Positions 39,010 through 64,000 of a stretch of DNA of 64,000 nt are shown piece after piece. The first letter of the stretch is position 1; each line of letters starts with the position of its first letter. The DNA comes from Piscicola geometra (taxonomy: Eukaryota; Annelida; Clitellata; Hirudinida; Piscicolidae). The notes under the pieces are model-generated. The model did not search any database. It was given only the letters and a program-made list of their open reading frames with translations, and had not been told where the DNA came from. Position numbers and translations under genes: made by a program. The DNA lies in assembly GCA_943735955.1 (NCBI GenBank), contig OX030960.1, positions 7,661,361 to 7,725,360 of the forward strand. The letters run 5' to 3'.

Positions 39010-39210
39010 GTTTATAGATAAATATTTTTTTAAATATTATAGATAAATATTTTTTAAATATTTATAGATAAATATATTTTTAAATATTTATAGATAAATA
39101 TTTTGTTAAATATTTATAGATAAATATTTTGTTAAATATTTATCGATTAATATTTCTTGAATATTTATCGATTAATATTTCTTGAATATTCATCGACATG
39201 GATATTTCTT
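39010..39210. repeat. AT-rich tandem repeat, about 25-28 bp period
   Basis: Seven units around TTTATAGATAAATATTTT; the last units shift to TTTATCGATTAATATTTCTT, showing stepwise divergence from left to right. Confidence 0.85.
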
Positions 39211-39661
39211 GAACGACGATATTCAAGCATCAAACACGCGTGAATACTTGCAAATATCGACGGCGTGGGACTCGAGTATCCGATATCGACACTCTCCCAT
39301 TTTATGCCTCAACCCGTGCGAACACTTAGGCAGTATATTTACACATTTATGATGATGATTATAATGATGATGATGATGATCTCCAAGATATTATCTACCT
39401 AAAAAGTTACTGTAACTACTTGCTTACTAGTTGATAATTGATATAAGCCCAACAATTTGCGCTTTTAAGAGCCATTAAACGCAGATTGATTAGTAAATAA
39501 TTAAATATATGTAGTTTAATATAATTAAGTATAATTGAATAATGATAATAATGAAAATTAATGATTTAAAAGTGAACGAATTAAGGCGCTCCAGGAGGGG
39601 CCTGCATTACGCATGCGTCGAGAAAGCATTCCTACTACCAAGCCTAACAAGCCTCCGAAAA

Positions 39662-56659
<16,998 letters not shown>

Positions 56660-58009
56660 TTTAGATTAATTATTTCCTCGAAAAACTGAATAGCATGTAC
56701 AACTTATTTTAAGAAGAAAAAATTCTTTAAGTATTTTTATAAACTATAAATTTGATTAATTACTTTCTTGGTGTGAGCAAGCATTGATAATTCAGGAAAC
56801 TATAAATTTATGTACTTTTGCAATAATTATAGTTAAACTTTTCAATATGGTGGCCACAGATGTTGGCATAAGAGGTGTGTCGGTCAACAATTAACTAAAT
56901 ACTGTTATATAATTTTAGTTTGCTTTTAAAAAACTTAGTCCATAGTTTATACATTTTATTTTTCATAGAAAATTGTTAAAATAAGGAAAAACATTTGTTT
57001 ATTGTTTTAGTTTTGTGGGTTTTTGGTTAGCAGCAGCCATTTTAGCCCCTTCTTTCCAATAACTTTGTAAGATAAATTGTCTTCAAACAAACAAATATTT
57101 TTCAACTTCGGATGTTTGAAAATATATTTAATTGAAAATAGCGTTTTTCCATTTATACAAGTGCAATATAAATGTACTTGATAGATTGAAACCGTTTTGG
57201 GTTTTTGACCTCTATCGTGGCTAGCGTTAAGATAGTTATTTAATTAATTTTTTATTACTTTTTTATTAATTTTTTTTAATCGCATTTACAGTTGTACATC
57301 ATGGAATGATAAATGCAAGTGAACAATTGTTTATTTAAACGTGCGAATATTCGGTTACAAACTTCGTATTTTAATAGTTTCCCATTCGATAATTGAACTT
57401 AACTAGGATCACATAAATAACATAACGGTGAATTATTCAAAGAACGTTATAACATAAATATAAAACGGCTTGAAATAGATAAATAGTCGGTTACAAAATA
57501 TACTGTACTTAGTTGAAGGGTAAAATGTGGCCAGATTGATTAATAGAAAGTTATTTAAGAGATGTTATTAATTATATATCTAAGTTATACATACAAAATA
57601 TATTTAAGACGGGTTTTGATGTTAACAAGTAGCACTAATAATCTAGGGTTAAGATGAATATATAACTTGAGTTATAACTGGTTAAGAGTGTCGAATATAA
57701 TCGTAAGATAAGTTCAAAAATTTCAAAAAAGGGAATTGAAACTCAGTTGATAAAAAACTGCAAGAAGATAATTAAAACAAATCCCTTGCAAATTGGTAAG
57801 GCATCACAAATACAAGGCGCTTAATTAATCGCAAATCCTACATAATGACAAAGTTAACAATCACTAAGTAACCACTCCAAACAATACCGGCTATAAATAT
57901 TAAATAAATAACAAAGAATAACAAGAGCAATAAGCAACCTCTCATCAATAGAACCTTTCAACCCTCAAAACCACCAGCTCGAACATGTCTACCCTCACGG
58001 AGGACATCT
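56660..58009. other. Intergenic region between CPEB and AP3D1
   Basis: Contains the AP3D1 promoter and the CPEB 3' UTR. AT-rich single-copy sequence with no exon or tandem array seen. Confidence 0.5.
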
Positions 58010-59083
58010 TCACTGAGATGACAAGTCTGCCACCTGTGGAGAGCCGAATAACTTACTATTTCTCATCAGCGGCTTATGGCAGCGCATTCCCTCAACCGAA
58101 TGGAACTTTTTCCAACAACTCTTGCAGAAGTACTTGAAGCAGTTGAAGTCTCTGCAGAAGTAGAAGCCATTCTCTGCATTGCATGTCACACACGCTGACT
58201 CTTCGAGGTAGGGGTCGATTTGGATCTGGATGATGATTATAATGATGAATATGAAATGAAAAGATTGTATGCAATAATTTTGGAGAAAAGGGAATTGTGA
58301 ATACAATTTTTTCGCTGAAAAATTATTAAATAAATGTAGAAATGAACCGATTGCTAGAAGCTAATTTTCAGTATTTTAAAATTTATTTCCGTCTAAATCA
58401 TTAAACTTCCACTATAAACCCCACCCACCTATCTATTCCCCCCTCTTCATCCACACTATCCCTTACTTTTTTCCCTTACCATCCATTCACCACACGTCCC
58501 TCCATCAAACCTTCTTCATGAACTTGTCAGTCTTGACAGTGATGAAGGCAGCAGTAACAGCTCTGAGGTAGGACTTGTGAGAACTGAATGTCACACGACC
58601 CGAGCCTGGTGTGGTCATGGTAATGATGATACTTAAAGTATAAACCTTGATAATGATCTTTATTATCCTCATTACTAGATGAATAATGTCAATCATGTTA
58701 AATGGTGCAACTCCCCCCAGAACACTTCCATCTTTGAAAAACCCGCACGAAAACTCACCGATCGGGTACTTGAACTTGTCAGTGTCGATGCCGGAGTGAA
58801 TGACATTTCCGAATAAGTCATCGAAGATCCGCGCCAATCCCTCCGCCGTCATCATTCCGTGCAGCGCTCCAACGAAGACGGTCTTGTGTCGTTCCAGGCG
58901 CTGCGATGGCCGCATCACGTAGTTGCTGTCGCTGATCGTCCATGGAATCACTTGTACCTGTGTGGTTGTGTGTGTGTGTGAGTGAGTGAGTGAGTGAGTG
59001 AGTGAGTTTGTGTGTGTGAGTGAGTTTGTGTGTGTGAGTGAGTGAGTTTGTGTGTGAGTGTGAGTGAGTTTGTGAGTGAGTGA

Positions 59084-59155
<72 letters not shown>

Positions 59156-62100
59156 GTTTGTGCGAGAATCTTTTTTTTGCGAGAAAATATAAAGAATCAG
59201 CGAATAATGAAAAGAATACTTGAAAACCAGACCAACCACTTTGGAGTCCATTCTCTTGCTGGAGACGCTGTAGTAGTACTCGGTCTCGTTAAGGTGGACA
59301 CCCTGGCAGGAGCGGAGGAGGGCCTTCACTGAGCGCTCACTCTCGAAGAGAATGTACACGTAGCCCACTGCGATGTGAGAGAGAAAATATTTATTTTATT
59401 TAAAATTGTTATTAATATTAAAATAATGATAATAATAATCAGGTTTATTGTTTTAATATTGAATATTAGAACAATGAGTTTTATAGTTAAATTAATATGT
59501 AATATATTTTTGTGAGTTTAAGACATAACGGAATTGAATGTATTATCCTGATTATAAAACATTGCCTGGTAGTTCCTTGCCCTTGTTGGAGTATCTAGGG
59601 GGTCTCCCGTCTTTCCCCGGCCACTCCACCTTCATAGGTCCGAAGGGTCGGAAGCGGTTCATAAGGCCGGCTGGGGTCAAGTTGATTAGATTATGTATTT
59701 GTGTAATTATTTCTTTTAAATTAACATCTTTCAGTGAAAATTTCATTATTGATAAACAGAGTATTATAATTGCAAATACAATAGAACAATTAATGGCAAA
59801 AATATATATATATATATATATATATAAATTTTTAAATACCCTCAGTGACGTCCCAGGGCACTCCGCCCACAAAGACTTTGGTGGAGTAGCCGATGCTTCT
59901 GTTCTTCCTTATTGGAAGTACACCACTCCAGGTGTGAGTCGGTTCGGAGAGGGCTGGAGGGATGGTCGATGGATGGAAGAATGGATGAGTGGATGTTTGC
60001 CTGGGAGGATGCATGGATGGGTAGATGCATTGATGGGTAGATGGATGGACGGATAAATGGATGGATGCATGAATGGATAGATGCATTGATGGGTAGATGG
60101 ATGGATGCATGGATGCATGAATGGATGAATGGACGGTCGAAGGAATAAATAGATAGATGAATGAATAAAAAAAAGATTTGTAGATTGTATAAAAAAACAC
60201 AACTATAGTACTACTTATCGAATTTGAATCCGAAATTGGAAAAAATAAAAAGTCGAGCAATCGAAAATGGAGCTAACTGGCGGCGTTCTTGTACAACTTG
60301 GCTGCTCTGAGCGGGTCATCGGCGCATGTGGCGAAGAGATGGTTGAGTGTGGCGACTGGACGGTTGGCGTAGAGGTCAGCACTGAGACCAAAATCATTGA
60401 CTTCGCCGCTCTTGGAGATAGAGGGCAACTGAGCGTCTGCGTTCATGCCTAGCGCTTTGAGTATGTTCAGGGTTGATAGGCTGCATTCGCCGATCGCCTG
60501 AGCTGCCGCCTGGCTCATCGAGAAAGGCGGGTAGCTGGCGCTTTGGTGGTAGCTGTTGCTGTTGTAGGAGCCGCTCTGGTCGTTTTTGTGTGGTTGAAAG
60601 GGGTGAGTAATTTTATTGAAATTAACATGAAGGTGAGTAAATTAACTTAATGTTAATGACTTATATTCTTTAAAAACCAAAAAAATCGTCTATATTTTAT
60701 AGACCATAGAAATACTAAATTGTCGACATTATTTTGATTTTTAAATGTAATGTTTCATTATTATTTAACGAAATAATCTTCATTAATCAGTGCCTGACAG
60801 ACACTGGCCATGATTAAAAAATCCACAATAAAACTTAAAATTAAATTTGAAATTTCCGGTGCTTCCCCACCAGAGAACTGTTGTCTGCCTCGATGAAGGA
60901 AGCGTTGTGCGCGTTGTTGAGGAGGTCGAAGAGGCTCTGAGACGGCATCGAGTGCTTGCTGCTCCTCTCGCCTATCGTGCCCGCTCCGAATGGGTTCTGA
61001 TCCACCCTGCTGCAGACGTCGAAAGTCCGTTTTAAAACGCTTAATTTTGATAGTAATTGCAATAATAATAATGATGAGAGAATGATTATGTTGCAATTAT
61101 AAAGATTAATTTGAATAGAAATCGCACTAATATTAATAAGGAGTTTAATTGTAGTGGCGTATGACTCGTGAGGAGGTTTGCCAATCTATTGCCTTCCATT
61201 CGCCTCTATGGGCTGCAAGGGCTTCAGTTGCAATCGAACTCAAGACCATTGGCAAAGCACAGAGTTGTAAACACCAATGATTAAAATTTTTCTCTTTGTA
61301 ATACACAAAAAAATCGTTATATACCCCCCCCCCCGGTCGAACAAAAGTGAACTCACCCAAGACCAAAGAAGTCGGCTTGGTGCTTATTGCCAGTGATGGC
61401 TCTGCCGGGCTGACGGATGGTCGCTTCGGTGAGGTACTCGAGCGTGCGGTTCGACATGGCGCCTGGAATGAAGGACTCGAGCAGGTTGTGCGTGTAGGCG
61501 CTCTGGGAGGCGTCCAGTTGACTGGCGAATGAGGTATCTGGGTAGGGTCTGCTGGTCTCTGCAGCGTGGTTTCAGTGATGGACTTGGGGTGAATTGGTGG
61601 GTTGTAGGGGTTGTGTTAATGGGCGTATTGATTTAGGTTTAATAGGCTCACAAATTAAATGAAAATCTCAATTTATTTATAAATAAAAGTTATTTTGATT
61701 CTTTAACGTATAAAATGCAGCGGTGGAAAGTTTAAATGCCTAACCACGTGGGCTGGAGCACTTGCGGAAGGGACCATAGTCCAGAGGGGGACCAGCCAGG
61801 TCAGTGAGGTAGGCGTTGTTGAAGGCCTCTTGCGAGATTATCGACTCTTCTGCATTGTCATAAAGTTGTTAATGTACATTATGAATATTTTATTAGTTAT
61901 TTTTATTGTTTTTAATGCTATTAATTCTAATGAGAAATGTAATTATGTGAAAAAACAAACGCTCTTCAAATTAAGTACTAGAATTTTAATTTTAAGCTTT
62001 TAAAATACAAAAAAGTACTATAGTTTACCGTAGTTACTTCTGTCTGGGAAGGGTAGAGCGGACACTGAGATGTTGAGGGAGCTTTCGAAGAGGTTGCTCG

Positions 62101-62167
62101 CATCTCTCATCACCTCGGTGTCTTCCCCTGCAGTGCAGTCTTCAGCTGTGACTGAATTCTTTTCCAT
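58010..62167 (-). CDS. CPEB1: Cytoplasmic polyadenylation element-binding protein (CPEB1/Orb type)
   Basis: Binds the cytoplasmic polyadenylation element in mRNA 3' UTRs and controls poly(A) length and translation. Eleven exons on minus: 62029-62167, 61748-61849, 61357-61558, 60871-61009, 60278-60575, 59840-59953, 59566 (or 59581)-59670, 59237-59367, 58759-58957, 58511-58605, 58010-58225; 579 (or 574) aa. The first 290 residues are Ser/Asn-rich. RRM1 has [13 protein letters not shown] and [16 protein letters not shown]2 has [17 protein letters not shown] and [12 protein letters not shown]. The C-terminal zinc module has [22 protein letters not shown] and a final CH pair. Exon 7 has no in-phase GT donor, so a GC donor is needed. 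The start ATG at 62167 is provisional: an upstream candidate exon ending at 62643 could not be joined in phase. Confidence 0.92.
58972..59150. repeat. (GTGA)n / (TG)n compound repeat, CPEB intron 8
   Basis: GAGT tetramers with TTTGTGTGTG spacers, then a pure TG run; on the gene strand it supplies the acceptor tract CACACAG at 58958. Confidence 0.94.
59955..60140. repeat. Degenerate (GGAT)n array, CPEB intron 5
   Basis: ATGGATGG and GCATGGATG variants. On the gene strand the array ends at the acceptor CCATCCCTCCAG of the exon starting at 59953. Confidence 0.9.
61141..61300 (-). mobile_element. SINE family A, copy 3
   Basis: On minus it reads GTTTACAACTCTGTGCTTTG, GAGTTCGATTGCAACTGA, CCCATAGAGGCGAATGGAA and ends CATACGCCACTACAATTAA. 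Blocks and order are the same as the plus-strand copy at 7803-7977. It sits in CPEB intron 3. Confidence 0.6.
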
Positions 62168-63639
62168 TTCTTCTTGTTTTGTGGTTTTGGAGCGAAAGTT
62201 GCAAACTTCAGGCACGGGAAAAGAAGTGGAGAGGTGTTAATGGCGGTTAATAGTCTACTTTGTTAACTTAGTTCAAGAGAGTTATATGCAAGAATTACAA
62301 TAAATATATCGTTTCAATTGTTTTTGTCTACTGTGAGTTCATATTAAGAACGCGAAATTTTAAAAACTACATTAGCATTAACTAATTGCGGACTCACCTA
62401 GGTTTCAGAAGTTTCTGCGAGGCAACAAACAATGGTATATAAGGCATTGAAGTAACTCCTAACTAGTAATGAGGAGTGGTCATACATGTACGATGGACTT
62501 AGTACTCTTACGCTGATACGCGACTGTAGTCCTACACAGCGCTGCAGTAGCCATCTTCGTAGGCTCAGTTAATTCTTGAGTTAACGTATTAACTGCACGC
62601 GGCTTAAAACTCACATTCATCAGTTATAGCTTGGGCACTTACATATTCTGCTAAGGGGTCCATTTCAAACAGCGATGAGTTGAGGCTGGTGTAGGTGTTG
62701 ACACATCTCCTTCATCTTCTTGGTTTAGTTCATACAGGCCGATTTCTTCTCCTTCGCATTGTATTTCTTTTCCCAAAATTAGTCTTACCTGAATTTTCTC
62801 AATTCTTTGTGGTCATGGGAATCAGTAATGCATGCTCCCAGCTCTTTTTGAAGCACCTCTTCCCAAGTCTCCCTCTGCCCAAATGGCTTGGTGTTCCTTA
62901 AACGTTCATCCTTATCACTTTGCTGATCCACCCTCAATCACTTTCCATACCAATAAAATCACCTAATATTTTTAACGCTTTTCAAGAAATAAAATTTAAT
63001 AAATATTAATATTGAGTTTAATTAGGTCACTTTAAGAATAAAAAAATAGTTAAATAGTGATTAAATAGACGTATAAAGTATCATAAAGATTCATCAAAAA
63101 CTAAGAGTAAGTATACTAAAATCAATATAATAAGAATAAAAAGAATAATAATAATGTAATTTGAAAGTGATTAAGGTTAGAGACGATAGCCTGGTAGTGT
63201 AGAAGTTTACTTGAATATTAAATACTTTTTTCAAAAATCAAGTGCTAATAAATTAGATGAAGAGGTTACTTTGAAATTTGACAAGTAATTAAATTGATAT
63301 TAATGAGTATTAATCAGTATCATTAAGATTATTAATTAAAATACTAATAATATAGAAGATATAAATAAATATTTATTGCATTTTGACTTTTAAAAATTAT
63401 AATTTCGTTGAAGAATTTAAATAAATTTTTAATGACTTTCAAACGTGTAAAAGTGCTTACAAAATAATTTTGTTTGTACGCAGAACACGAAATTTGAAAA
63501 CTTATCAAAAATGATGTAATAAAGACAATAAAATAGAGTATTTAAAAACTTGGAACACATTATTAATCTCCTAATTTAACAAAATAATAAAAGTATTAAT
63601 GAGTTAATTAAATTATTAACTAATTAATTTAAAAAAATA
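62168..63639. other. Region upstream of CPEB with one unplaced exon candidate
   Basis: On minus, sequence ending at 62643 reads SLNSSLFEMDPLAEY and is followed by a perfect GTAAGT donor. It looks coding, but its phase does not fit the first assigned CPEB exon. The rest is AT-rich and without recognisable exons. Confidence 0.4.
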
Positions 63640-64000
63640 TTATTTGGAATCATTCTTGAAGTAGGCGTCTAGCGACTTCTTCGCCATCAGCAGCACGTGG
63701 TCGACGTTTCCCTTGACGACTGTCGCCATGCTAGTCACGTGAGCCTGCAGCTTGTCAGGTGACCATTCTCCTCTGGCGGTGGTGATGATGATTGTGATTG
63801 TGGTGATGATGATTGTAGTGGTGGTGCTGATTGTAAAGGTGATGATGATGATGATGATGGGAAGACGGAAAAAATAGATAAAAGAATAATTTAAAAATTA
63901 AAAGTAAACTCACACGAAGACTTTTTGAGTAAGAAACTCAAGGCAGGAGTGGAAGAAGATGGAGAGATGGTGATGGAGGAAGAGGATGAAGGTGGAGAGA
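63640..64000 (-). CDS. C-terminal exons of an unidentified gene, truncated by the window edge
   Basis: Last exon 63640-63772 reads GEWSPDKLQAHVTSM then VVKGNVDHVLLMAKKSLDAYF and stops at 63640-63642. The previous exon ends at 63914 with a GTGAGT donor in the matching phase (2) and reads a hydrophobic stretch FHSCLEFLTQKVFV. It continues past 64000. The composition suggests a membrane-associated helix followed by a charged C-terminal helix. I do not recognise the family. Confidence 0.6.

Larger units (their letters stand above)
36165..39661. other. Convergent region between sestrin and AP3D1, repeat-rich
   Basis: Holds (GAT)n at 36160-36260, an AATGAT array at 36363-36540, a GGAT-type array at 36612-36895, TG-rich sequence near 37300-37375 and a 25-28 bp tandem repeat at 39010-39195. 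No exon was recognised; 37380-37530 is open on minus but unassigned. Confidence 0.5.

Overview
The window is nuclear DNA from an intron-rich animal. Eleven protein-coding genes can be read, nine of them firmly named, and all are typical metazoan housekeeping or regulatory genes split by many GT-AG introns. AT-rich unique DNA is mixed with a very large load of microsatellites and minisatellites. Axonemal dynein light chain 4, CALML4, a RAB26/37-type GTPase, sestrin and CPEB together indicate a bilaterian. A spiralian (lophotrochozoan) is my guess from gene style only; no species can be named. There is no bacterial operon, CRISPR array, phage or virus here.

Layout from left to right: PBDC1 (-, 1440-3456); ATP5PB, mitochondrial ATP synthase subunit b (+, 3697-6763); RAB26/37-like GTPase (-, 7448-10743); DDX21/50 nucleolar RNA helicase (+, 11569-15808); POLD2, DNA polymerase delta subunit 2 (-, 16107-17495); DNAL4 (+, 17653-18210); CALML4-like EF-hand protein (-, 18498 to about 19740, first exon not found); sestrin (+, 22626-36164); AP3D1, AP-3 delta adaptin with 35 exons (-, 39662-56659); CPEB1-like RNA-binding protein (-, 58010-62167); and the last two exons of an unidentified minus-strand gene running off the right edge (63640-64000). 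I rebuilt exon chains by hand from splice sites, reading-frame phase and family similarity. Every complete chain is a multiple of three with phases agreeing at each junction.

The first nine genes strictly alternate in strand, giving head-to-head pairs with short shared upstream regions (240, 825 and 157 bp) and tail-to-tail pairs with 290-690 bp between stop codons. The genes do not form one pathway. Co-regulation can be proposed only for the head-to-head pairs.

The unusual part is the repeat landscape. Many introns are largely tandem repeat, and the array often reaches the splice site itself: ATCC at a RAB acceptor, CA at an ATP5PB acceptor, ATC at several sestrin and AP3D1 acceptors, CCAA and CA at AP3D1 donors. 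Large arrays include a 32-bp minisatellite of about 67 copies, a 15-bp array of about 1 kb, a 1-kb CCAA-derived array and a 0.94-kb ATCC array with a roughly 384-bp higher-order period. Dispersed elements include three related tRNA-like SINE copies, a second SINE with a poly-A tail, a LINE reverse-transcriptase fragment and a possible MITE. I found no convincing new multi-gene system.
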